From NCBI RefSeq assembly GCF_022539505.1, contig NC_061510.1:36171047-36235046 (forward strand): a DNA stretch of 64,000 nucleotides, in the 5' to 3' direction. Positions 20,780 through 30,856 of the stretch are shown piece after piece (positions within the stretch are counted from its first letter, which is position 1; each line of letters opens with the position of its first letter). The notes under the pieces were generated by a model that saw nothing but the letters and a program-made list of their open reading frames with translations, searched no databases and was not told where the DNA came from. Both the position numbers and the translations under genes were made by a program. The DNA is from Lolium rigidum. Lineage: Eukaryota > Streptophyta > Magnoliopsida > Poales > Poaceae.

Positions 20780-23700
20780 TGGACATATTATACTATTGCC
20801 ATTTCATCGACTGCATTTTTCTTTTGGACCCGGTTTCGACGGGTTTGCTTACTTGCCATCTGTTGGTTCGGCGGGTGGTGTTATCATCGCTTGGAAGTCG
20901 CAGGTAGTATCTGTCCTCGCCCAAAGGATACATCGCTTCTCCGTCTGTATCCTCCTCTCCCAGGAGGGGGGCCAGCCCTGGTGGTTAACGACGGTATATG
21001 GCCCCACTGTGGATGATTTGCGGGCTACCTTCCTAGACGAGCTCCGCATGTTACGTGGATCCTTGGCTGGGCCATGGGCGGTGGCGGGTGATTTCAAAAT
21101 GATCCTGGACATGCGTGACAAAAACAACGCTAACATCAACCGCCGCCGCATGTCCATGTTCCGTCGCTTTGTCAACCACCTCGAGCTCCGAGAAGCAAAC
21201 CTCTTGGGACGCCGGTACACGTGGAGCAATGGCCGCGACCCTCCTACGCTAGAGCGGTTGGACAGGTGGTTCTCCTCGCTAGACTGGGACGCGTTGCACC
21301 CCACGGCCAGCCTCTCGGCGCTGTCCTCGTCGCTCTCTGACCACGCGCCGCTCCTTATGTCGACCGCGGTTGACATTCGCTGCAAGCGGTGCTTCACTTT
21401 CGAGAGCTTTTGGGTCAAGCTTGATGGGTTCCAGGAGGCCGTCGCCAAGTCTTGGGGTGGGCAATTGTTGTCCACGCTGATCTGCTGCGCCGTCTCGACC
21501 TCAAGCTTCGGCGGGTGGCCAGGGACTTGCAGCGGTGGAGCGCATGGAGGGTGGGCAATATCCGTGACCAAATCCTCGTCGCGAATGAGGTTATTCACCA
21601 GCTTGATCGTGCTCAGGACCATCGCACCCTCGAAGCTCCGGAGATGGCTCTCCGACGTGGCCTCAAACGCCGCGTCCTCGGGCTCGCGTCCTTGGACCGC
21701 ACCATTGCCAGGCAGCGGGCACGTATTGTGGGTGCCCTCGACGGTGGATGCATCCGCGCAGTTCTTCCGCATCCAAGCCTCCAAGCGGCAGCGGAGGAAC
21801 CACATTGCCTCGCTGCGCGACGGAGATATCATGGCGGTGGACCAGGCCGGCCTAGCTGCGGGGTTTTTCCAACGCTTGCTGGGCCGGGCCAGACCCAGGG
21901 TCCATGACCTGGACCTGGAGAGCATGGGCCTCGCCCCGGTGGATCTGGTGGCCTTGGAGGTTCTCTTCTCTGAGGAGGAAGTCTGGAACGCGGTCAAGTC
22001 TATGCCCGCCAACAAGTCGCCTGGCCCTGACGGTTTGTCTTGGGAGTTCTTCCTGGCTTGTTGGCCTACCATCAAGGCGGACGTGATGGCTGCTGTGACG
22101 GAGGTGTCGCTCGGAAGAGACCAGGGCCTGGGGGAGCTCAACTCTGCGCTGATCACGCTTATCCCTAAGCGGGATGGTGCGGTGGACTTGAAGGATTTCC
22201 GCCCGATCAGCCTCGTCCACAGCTTCGCCAAGCTCATAGCCAAGATCATGGCTTTACGGCTTGCTCCTAGGATGGCGGAGCTGGTTGGGCGCAACCAAAG
22301 CGCCTTCATCCGAGGCAGATGCATCCAAGACAACTTTGTCTTGGTCCAGCAGTCCGCTAGGTTGCTCCACCGGAGGAAGGTCCCTGCCCTGCTCCTCAAG
22401 CTAGATGTGGCCCGCGCCTTTGACAGCGTGTCCTGGTCTTTCCTACTGAGTGTGCTGCGGCAGCGTGTCTTCGGCGCAAGGTGGATTAGGTGGCTGCTCA
22501 TGCTGCCGCGCTCTGCTACGACACAGGTCCTAGTTAATGGCGCTGCAAGCCCGGCTTTCCTCCACGGGCGAGGGCTACAGCAGGGTGATCCCCTCTCCCC
22601 TGCTGTTTGTTCTCGTCATGGATGTCCTTGATGCCATGTTCCGTGCGGCCGAGAGGGCCAATGTGCTGGTATACCTGGGTGCTTTTGGGCTGAAACACCG
22701 AGTCTCTCTCTATGCGGACGATATTGTGGTGTTCGCTAGACCTGACCAGGGTGAGCTGCGGGCTTTTAAGGAGATTATGCGATGCTTCGAGGATGCCTCT
22801 GGCTTGGAGGTCAACTACCTGAAGAGCTTGGCTGCCCCTATCCGCTGCGATGAGGACACTAGGGCGGCAGTGGCTCCCACTCTTGCATGCCCTTTCAGCT
22901 CCCTCCCCATGCCATACCTGGGGCTCCCGTTGTCCTTGCGCAAACCCACCAAAGCGGAATTGCAGCCTGTCCTCGACAAACTGGCAAACAAGATGGTCTT
23001 TTGGAAGGCCCGGCTCATGTCTAGAGAAGGGCGAGTGGCCTACGTCAGGGTTGTCATGGCGGCTTCGGTGGTTTATCAGCTCATGGCGCTTGATGTGGAC
23101 CCGTGGTTCTTGCATGTCGTGGACAAGCTGCGGCGTGGTTTCCTGTGGGCGGGCAAGAACGAGGCTAACGGAGGTAACTGACTCGTTGCGTGGGATGCGG
23201 TGTGCGCTCTGAAGGAATTGGGAGGGCTCGACCTCCCTAACCTGCGCTGGATGCATGCTGCCCTCCGTGCCCGCTGGATTTGGCTCCAGCGTTCGGCCTC
23301 TGATAGAGCATGGTCGGGCCTCCTGTTCGAAGTCAACCAGGATGCAGCAGCCCTCTTCTACGCCTCCGTTGACATCACGGTCGGCTCGGGTGCTATGCTC
23401 AGTTTTTGGGAGGACCCGTGGCTCCATGGCCTCTCGGTTGCGGTGATCGCTCCGGCCGTGTTGCGGTTGGTTCGACCTAGCTGCATCAAGCGGCGCACTG
23501 TCAGAGATGCGGTGCCACTCAACGCCTGGGCGCTTGACATCACTGGAGAGCTCACTGTCGAGGCCGTGGTGCAATACCTCAAGCTCTAGAGTGCGGTCGC
23601 CTCGGTGCGCCTTGGAGTCGGGGAGGATACTTTCAGGTGGAAGTGGACGGCGGATGGAGTGTTCTCCGTGAGGTCGGCATACCGTGCCTTCTTCCACGGC

Positions 23701-24297
23701 ACCACGGTGCAGCCCATGTCTGGCACTCCTTCGCCCCCTTCAAGCACAGGTTTCACGTTTGGTTGTCGCTCCATCGCAGGTGCTGGACAACTAATCGCCG
23801 TCTGAGGCGAGGTCTACCGTCTCACGTGATGTGCCCGCTCTGCGGTACCATCGATGAAACGGCAGACCACATCTCGCTGCAATGCACTTCCTCGCATGCG
23901 ATTTGGACTGGCTTCTACCGACGCGCTGGGCTAGATCTTCCAGCACCATCCGCCGACAGCTCGCTCCCCATCTGGTGGCCTGGCGTATCCGACCGGCTGG
24001 TACGGCGGGATGCCAAGAGGGCCAACTCTGCGATCATGCTTGTCCCGCGGGCTCTCTGGGTTGAGCGCAATGCGCGGGTGTTCGGGGGAGTAGTTTCACC
24101 GGCAGGTGTAGTGCTTGACAGGGCCGTTGAGGAATGGAACCTCTGGCTCGCAAGCAGGCGTGGGTTATCTAGAGGTGTAAGCTAGGTCTCGGCCACCGGT
24201 GTGGCGGGGTGGAGCCCGTTGGGCGTGTAAAACTCTTTTTATCCTCAAGCATAATGAAATGACACACAGATCTCCTGCGAGTTCTCGAAAAAAAAAA
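20780..24297 (+). mobile_element. 5'-truncated LINE in PNO1 intron 1
   Basis: Non-LTR retrotransposon of the plant L1 type: endonuclease, reverse transcriptase and zinc-knuckle-like C-terminal region in the plus orientation, ending in an A-run at 24288-24297. The 5' boundary is approximate because the protein homology begins inside the endonuclease domain, which suggests 5' truncation. No convincing TSD was found around the A-run. It is opposite in orientation to the PNO1 gene. Confidence 0.85.
20796..24185 (+). pseudogene. LINE ORF2: endonuclease + reverse transcriptase, frameshifted
   Basis: Endonuclease part 20796-21440: WAVAGDF, RYTWSN, LDRWFSS and SDHAPL motifs (the GDFN asparagine is K here). 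The frame is lost near 21450, runs on at 21452-21760 in another frame and returns near 21790. Reverse transcriptase: [58 protein letters not shown], then a frameshift near 22590 and YADDIVVFAR at about 22710. After a stop at 23179 come the zf-RVT region WLSLHRRCWTTNRRL and CPLCGTIDETADHISLQC (to 24185). At least four frame breaks or stops make it inactive. A 550-codon ORF on the opposite strand here is only a shadow of this GC-rich gene. Confidence 0.9.
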
Positions 24298-24602
24298 CAA
24301 CAACGTGAGGACGTGATGGTTACCTTGACGTTCATGCGGATATCGACCTTCATTTGCTGGTAGACGGGGGTGTATATCTCCTCCCACGCCTTCTTCAGCG
24401 GCGCGAACCGATGGCTCGGCACCGACACCTTCCGAAACTGGGGCCTCCCGCCGCCCATCTCGCTCGGCATCAGGGGCTCGAACCGCGGCATCTCGACAGC
24501 GCCCTTCGCGTGCGCCTGCATGATGCCGGGGAAGGTGTTTCCCGCCTCAGAGGCCTTCACAGCTCTGTCGAGCTCCATCCGGTGAGGGGAGACGGCGGCG
24601 GC

Positions 24603-25367
24603 GGGGGGTGCTGTACGCCGACCTGGTCGGCGCGGACCAGACGCCGCACACCCCCAGACGGGTTGTTGGGCCGGCCCAACATTTCCACTCCTTTTATTTT
24701 ATTTATTTATTTGCTTTTTTGTTTTTTCTGTTCTATTTTTCTTTTTACATTTTTCAAAAGCTGATTCTTTTTAAACCTGATTTTTAAAATGTGAATTTTG
24801 AAATTCTAGTTTTTTCTGAAATTTAAATATTTTCAAAATTTGAACATTTTTTGAACTTGAATATTTTTCAGATTTTTGATGTTTTTTCAAAATTTGAACA
24901 ATTTTCGAACTTGAACCTTTTTGAGATTGAACATTTTTCAGATTTTGGATTTTTGTTCGAAATTTGAAAATTTTCGAATATGAACATATTTTAAATTTGA
25001 TTTTTTTAAAAAATGATTTTTTAGATAAGTTTGTTTTAAATATTTATATTTTCTAAATTTGAACATTTTTCACGTTCGAACGGTTTTCAAATTTGAACGG
25101 TTTTTTAGATTTAAACATTTTCTCAATTTGAACAATTTTTAAAATTACAAAATTTGCAAATCTAAAAAGTATATATAATCAAAACTAAAAACAGAAAAGA
25201 AAAACAGAAAAAGGAAACAGAAAAAGAAAAGAAAACAGAAAACAGAAAAGAGAAAAGAGAAAAGAGAAAAGATAGAAAAAATGGAAAAGGCCTACCTGGA
25301 CCAGGCCCACACCAGCGCGGGGAGTGTGCGGTCGCCAGTAGCCACCGACCTGATCGGTATATATGTT
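24603..25367. repeat. AT-rich TIR-like element with degenerate TTTGAACATTTT repeats
   Basis: A GC-rich left part (GCCGACCTGGTCGGC, GACGCCGCACACCCC) and a GC-rich right part (CCAGCGCGGGGAGTGTGCGG, CCGACCTGATCGGTATATAT) are approximately inverted relative to each other. Between them, 24690-25290 is low-complexity sequence built from TTTGAAC/ATTTTT variants and AGAAAA runs. This is the appearance of a decayed Mutator- or MITE-type element; it starts 25 bases upstream of PNO1 exon 1. No gene. Confidence 0.4.
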
Positions 25368-25540
25368 TTCCCGGAGGCAGCGGCAGGAATGGAGCAGAGA
25401 CGGAAGTGGAGGAAGTCGGTATTGCACTTGGGCCGAATATAACCGACCACCCACACACAAGAGCAACAGTGTCATGGGCCTTGGCAATAAGATTTGCTAT
25501 TCGATGAGCCTCAGCAAAGCGCTCCGGATTGGACAGTGCT

Positions 25541-26842
25541 GGGCGTCCCCCGGGGGATTTGATTTCCCAGCCCCCGGGTTCAGGTGCTGACACGTGTCTT
25601 TTTTGCTGCCGGGTAGCAAAAAAAATTCCGATTTTGCTTCAGTGTAGCAAAAAACGGTTCGTTTATGAAAGAAAAAAAAAGACTCTGCTCGCCGGAGATC
25701 TCACCGGAGACTCGCCGGAGATCGCACCGGAGACTCGCCGGAGAGCTCGCAGCAAAAAAATGTGCTATTGTAGCAAAATCGATATCGCTGAAGACATCGT
25801 CGGAGACCTCGCCGGAAACCCGGTAGCAAAGGTATTATGTAATTGTAGCAAAATCACAAAAAAGTTGCAGCAAAAAAATTCTATGCTAAAAATCCACAGA
25901 CCAGAGACCTCGTCGGGGCTTCGACGGAAACCTCGTCCCCCACCCCTATGTTGCAACTCCCTCGGTAGCAGAAGACACCCTCCACCGACAGCAATGTTGA
26001 ATGACTACTGTAGCAGGACCGACCACCGCCGGGAGCAACACCGATGGCATAAGGTAGCAACCCCGCTCTCCACCGGTAGCAGCGCCCACCTCCAAAGTAG
26101 CAAAGCCGGCCTTCGCCCCTAGCAACGACATGCGTCCAAGGTAGCAACACACTGAACCGCCGCCAGCAATTCTCGGAGGTGTCCGGGGCTGGCGCATGTA
26201 GGTGCTTGTAGCACCAGCAACCCCTACCTTGGCAGCACCTCTGCTCACCTATGGCCAACGAGAAGGTTGAGGAGGATGGCTGGACGGAGGTGGAGGTTGA
26301 GGGAGGAGTATGGCGGCGCGGGCATATTCACGGAGATGGACGTCGGCGGCCAGGCGAGCTCCCGGAGGTTGGCGCGAAGAGGATAGGTTGCCCGGAGGAT
26401 GACGAGGTTGAGGCGCGGATCAGAGGACGGCGAGGTCGGGCGCGTCGGCGGGGAGCCATGGCGCACGGCGGCGGGGATTCATGGCACGCGGCGGCGGGGA
26501 TTCATGGCGCGTCGGCCGGCGGACGAGATTTGCGGCCAAGAGCCATGGCACCAAGCTACTGGAGCACAGGATCCGGCTGCGTGGTTGAGGTAGCGCCGAC
26601 GACCGGCGAGGTCGAGGGCATCCGCGCGGGAGCTGCGGGGAAATGGCCGGCGACGAGATCTCATAGGAAAAGGTAGGTGCGGCGGGAGGATAATGTTGGG
26701 AAAGGGATAGGAAGAAGAAAGGAGAAGATATGGGGCCCACGCACGTGGAGCTGTCTCATGTGTCGTCCCTGTCCGCCCGATGCTCCTCATCCGACGGCTA
26801 ATCACCAGGAGGTTGCAAAGCGTGAAATCCCCCGGGGGAGAA
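25541..26842. mobile_element. GC-rich TIR element (Mutator-like?), ends TCCCCCGGGGGATTT
   Basis: GGGCGTCCCCCGGGGGATTT at 25541 and, inverted, GAAATCCCCCGGGGGAGA near 26825-26842 form short inverted ends. Inside, 25600-26240 has many GTAGCAA/GTAGCAGC motifs and repeated CTCGCCGGAGA blocks, and 26250-26690 is GC-rich with gene-like composition. The ORFs there (e.g. 26251-26676) show no domain. The superfamily is inferred only from the general layout. Confidence 0.4.
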
Positions 26843-26861
26843 CAATCATTTTCCCTCCGGA

Positions 26862-27148
26862 TTCTCTGACCTGGTTAAGCCAAGTCAGAGAAGCTACAGT
26901 GCCTCTAACTTGGGCTGCTTCTTAACCGTTGGATATAAAATGAACACTCCAGATCTTACGCTACAGTGCAGCTACAGTATCCTGCACACAGTACCCTACA
27001 GGAGCGATTGCTACAGTACCATCGTAACAGTACCTCGCTACAGTACTATCTACAGCCCCTAGATCCTTCCATCCATTTTCTATCCAACGGCTCACGTGCC
27101 AAGTTAGGGCACTATGGCTCTCTGACTTGGTGAAGGCAGGTCAGAGAA
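26862..27148. mobile_element. MITE with long inverted ends, 287 bp
   Basis: Left TTCTCTGACCTGGTTAAGCC... and right ...GGTGAAGGCAGGTCAGAGAA are inverted over ~70 bases (shared AAGTCAGAGA, AGTGCC, TAACTTGG, CCGTTGGATA). The interior repeats GCTACAGTRC seven or more times (TACAGTACC etc.). Target duplication not clear. Confidence 0.7.
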
Positions 27149-27158
27149 GTTGCGCCGC

Positions 27159-27204
27159 AGCAAAGAGATTGCTTGAACCAAAAAAAAAAAAGCAAAGAGA
27201 TTGC
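27159..27204 (+). mobile_element. Minimal poly(A) retro-insertion with 14-bp TSD
   Basis: AGCAAAGAGATTGC occurs at 27159-27172 and again at 27191-27204. Between the copies are 18 bases, TTGAACCAAAAAAAAAAA. A long identical duplication flanking an A-tail is the mark of target-primed reverse transcription; the inserted body is only about seven non-A bases. Confidence 0.7.
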
Positions 27205-28559
27205 AAACCCCCGGTTCAATTTCAACAACAGTGCAAACACCGTTTTTTTTAAGTCTCTTATAAGATTTTATGTTTTCAAAGCTTTTAAAAATTATGAATT
27301 TTTCAGGGATGTCGTGTATACTACAGCATGCATGTGAGCCTGCAAATATTCAGCAGAAAACATGACCATTTGTTACACAACAGTAGTTGCAGCATCGAAC
27401 TTTTTTAAAAAAATCATAAGGCACAAAGTGTCCAGCTTTAAATTAATAAAACCACATGGCCAGGGTACAAAAAGTGATGAAGAACAGCTTACAACTCACA
27501 TAAACATCAGCAAACAAAAGATAAGCATGAAACTAGCTGAAGCCTGTAAAGCACCCTGGAGGGAAAAAGGGAAATCTTGGGGTGGGATCACCGACATCGA
27601 GTGGCAGATTTCACAGTTGATCCAAGAGGGTGAGTCGTCGACTGTTCGTTCTCTTTCATGGATGGAGAGGGACCCCTACCCCTCGCCTAGACTCGAACGA
27701 CACCGTACTGCCATCAATGGAGACGTGCTCATGCAAAGCAGACAAGGGACCAGCAACAGAGCCCACCCAATCGCTGCTTCGAACGCACCACGAGAAACCT
27801 TGCCACCGACCACAAAACCAGTCACGAAGAGATGAAGCTGCAGGGCAAGGACGTTGAAGAGAAGGTACCACGTAGGAGATCAATGGCGATAGAGCATAGC
27901 CTCGGAGCATCGCGTGCAAGGGAGAAGCACCATGCTCCTGTCGTCCCTTAACATCGCACCCGAGCGAGTGTAGAGGAAGAACAGGGAGCATCCAAAAGGA
28001 TTGAAGGGGCCAGACCCTAGAGCTCAGCAACACCACCACCGCTCCCACGGCAATGACACCTGGTCACCTGCCACCTGAAACAACACCAACCCACAAACCC
28101 AACTGGCACAAGGCGGCATCTTCAGGAACGCGACGGCGTCCCTAAGTACTCTAAAAATTAAGTCTTATCAATAGGAACGGAGGAATTATATACATAGATG
28201 TAGGAAGGATACTAGCTGTGCACTCCCTCGGTTTCTTAATTACAATGTGGGTTTAGTGGAAATCGAAATTTTGAGAAGTTTGACGAAATATATCGAGGCT
28301 CCATGATTGATGAAACCCTTCGAATTTGGCACGCTCAATCTTATGTAACAAACCCTGACTAGTGGATAGTTGAAGAAGAAAGAGAAAATAGCCTCTCTTT
28401 TTTTACACCAGCCAAGAATCCGTATGGTGTTTCCTCTGGCTGTCTCTTGAACCCGGCAAGCGTAGCGAAGAGAAGAATTCTACGCGGCCAAATTAAGCAA
28501 AGCAAAACCATCCAGCTCATACATATGTCTTCGCACTTAATAGTCGTAGCTACTCGCTC
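27205..28559. other. No recognisable gene
   Basis: AT-rich at first, then mixed composition at 27600-28140. An ORF at 27362-27835 has no recognisable domain. There is a weak Stowaway-like trace around 28160-28240 (AACGGAGGAATTA; CACTCCCTCGGTTTCTTA). It serves as 5' flank of the PERK gene. I see nothing else. Confidence 0.5.
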
Positions 28560-30856
28560 CTAGCCGTGCCCAGAGTTTAACGTTAGGCACTTGCACGACG
28601 CACCACCATGTCGTCTCCGTCCCCACGACCCCACCTCCACCAAGGTCAACGCCAACACCGGTGACGCCGTCACCTCCTCCGCGCAGGCCGCCGCCAGCGT
28701 CCCTGCGTGCCCCGGCGAACGTGCCAGACTCATCTGTCCCGCCGCCTGATGTGCCATTCTCGCCGCTGCCCCCGTCGCACGACGTGCCGACTTGGGCATC
28801 GCTGTATCCGCCTCCGCCGCCGCAGTCATGGGGCGCGGTGCCGTCCACATCGGGCAAGTCTTCTTCATCAAGCACTGCAGTGGGCGTGGCCGTGGCCGTC
28901 GTCGGCGCGGTGGTCTTGCTCGGCCTCGCGGCCGTGCTGATCTTCTGCCTCGTTTCCAAGCGGCGCCGTCGCCGTAGGGCGCTGATGAGCCCGAGTACCG
29001 CAGGTGCGTACATGTTCATACGACCATACATAACGACGCCATTTTTGCGACTTTTTCTGCGATGCCAACATGTGAAAATTAAAATTTTCTGAATGTGTCG
29101 TGGATGAGCTGACCGATCGTTTCGTGCTCAGTTCTTGTGCCAGCGGATTTCAACGACCGGGGGCAGCAGACGACGCCGCCGCCGCTGATGCAGTCGTGGC
29201 AGGAGGGTGGGGGCACGGCCGGTTCCCCGCTGCCGGCCATGACGTTCGGGTACAAAGAGCTAGCGGCGGGGGCGGGCGGGTTCTCGGAGGCGAACCTGGT
29301 GGGGCAGGGAGGGTCCGGGCACGTGTACAAGGGCACCGTGCGCGGGCAGGAGGTAGCCACTAAGAAGCTACGGGCCGCCGGCTGCGGGCAGGTCCGCGAG
29401 TTCCTCGCCGAGGTGCACATCGTCAGCCGCGTGCGCCACAAGAATCTCGTCTCCCTCCTTGGCTTCTGCATCCACGCCGAGCTGCGCCTCCTCGTCTACG
29501 ACTACGTCCCCAACAACACCCTCCACTCCCACCTGCATCACCGTACGTGCCCCCCAATGGCCAATGCTCTTGCAACTGCTCTGCTCGACCTGATGGTCTC
29601 AACATGAGAGTCTGGCAATGGTTTCAGGGAGCACCAGTCCAGCGCTAGATTGGCCGCGGCGGTGGAAGATCGCGGTAGGTTGTGCCAAGGGCCTCGCGTA
29701 TTTGCACGACAAATGTCAGCTCTTACAGATTGCCTCAGTTCATCCATTTCTAATACGAATTTGGGGTGTGGAGACTGTCCATCCATCGTACTACTACTAC
29801 TACAGTAGAATTTTGTGGGATTAAATTGATGTGTTCGATCTCAGGTCACCCTAAGATTATCCATCGTGGCATCAGGGCAGCCAACATTCTCCTTGATTAC
29901 AACTACGAGCCCAAGGTAAACATTGTGGCGTCGCCTGGTTCAGTCGTTTTCAGACTACGGCCGGCATGCTTCCTTTCTGGTACGTACGTGCAGGTTGCAG
30001 GTTTTGGGCTAGCAATATGCCAGGAAATGGAACAGGCGAGTGATGCTGAAACGCACATAATGGAAACTCTTGGGTAAGATAATTGTTCACACCCATCCCC
30101 CCACAACAAATTAAGTACCAGGTAGCACCTCGCTTGTACGTGAATCAATGCATGTCTCCAGATATCTGGCTCCGGAATATGTTGCCACCGGCACAGTCAC
30201 ACACCGGTCCCACGTCTTCTCCTTCGGCGTAATGCTTCTGGAGCTCATCACCGGAAACAAACCTATCATGACATCTTCAGATCACCAGCCTCAGACATTG
30301 GTTTCTTGGGTGAGTCTGTCAGCGATGAAGCTCTGAACCATCACCTGAATGTTTTGCAGGAAAATATTTGCATCATTCACTGATTCCCATGGTTGCGTCC
30401 CCTTAAAATTAACTCGTTTTCGGGCAATTGTACAAATTAAATTATGCAACAATGACTACAACTGGCTAGTATATATTGCAGCTACAAATTACTATTTCCT
30501 GGCATTATCTTAGTGCGTGTGAACAATCACAGCCACTAGCTAGCTATAATACTACCTTAGTCCATCATGTTTATTCCAACTAGGGAATACCCCATGCATA
30601 TTTCCAGCTACAAATGCAACGACTAGTGATTAATAGATTCATATCTTCTGTGTTGAACAGACCAAGCCCTTGCTGAAAAAGGCCCTGGAGGAGGAAAACT
30701 ACGATGAGCTGGTCGACCCGAGGCTGGAGACCAACTACGACGTGTACGACATGGCGCGGCTCGTCATGTGTGCCGTCGCTGCTGTTCGCCAAACCGTGAG
30801 GTCTCGCCCGCGGATGGCCCAGGTTCGTGCTACATCTCCGACTAACTCAAGATCCA

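Larger units (their letters stand above)
16580..24578 (-). pseudogene. PNO1: PNO1 (partner of NOB1)-like gene fragment, broken by CACTA and LINE
   Basis: Minus strand. Exon 1 is 24324-24578 from ATG at 24578; it contains GGRPQFRKVSVPSHRFAPLK and AWEEIYTPVYQQMKVDIRMN and ends AAG|GT at a consensus donor. Exon 2 starts at 19698 after a CAG acceptor with GCCAGAAGGGTG (ARRV), is interrupted by the CACTA element 16666-19686, and resumes at 16665 with ELKTKQDTPDMSNLQKCTDF...FLLGFD, where the assembly gap begins. Exon 1 plus exon 2 give the contiguous family sequence (MNVK-ARRV-ELKT). PNO1/Dim2 is a KH-domain RNA-binding protein that binds pre-40S ribosomes with the nuclease NOB1. Only the region before and at the beginning of the first KH-like part is present; nothing recognisable lies left of the gap. 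Intron 1 (19702-24323) holds a LINE whose tail ends 26 bases from the donor. Frame is open in the pieces, so disruption is by insertion and truncation. Confidence 0.82.

Noticed and set aside
20849..22501. 550-codon ORF on the minus strand
   Set aside because: It lies antisense to the LINE endonuclease/RT region, which has clear domain motifs on the plus strand; GC-rich third positions leave the opposite frame open by chance.
24690..25160. Matrix-attachment or origin-type AT tract
   Set aside because: The stretch is a degenerate low-complexity interior of a TIR-type element; there is no evidence for either role.
28661..29092. Separate small proline-rich protein gene
   Set aside because: The frame continues by a consensus intron into the PERK kinase exons; it is exon 1 of that gene.
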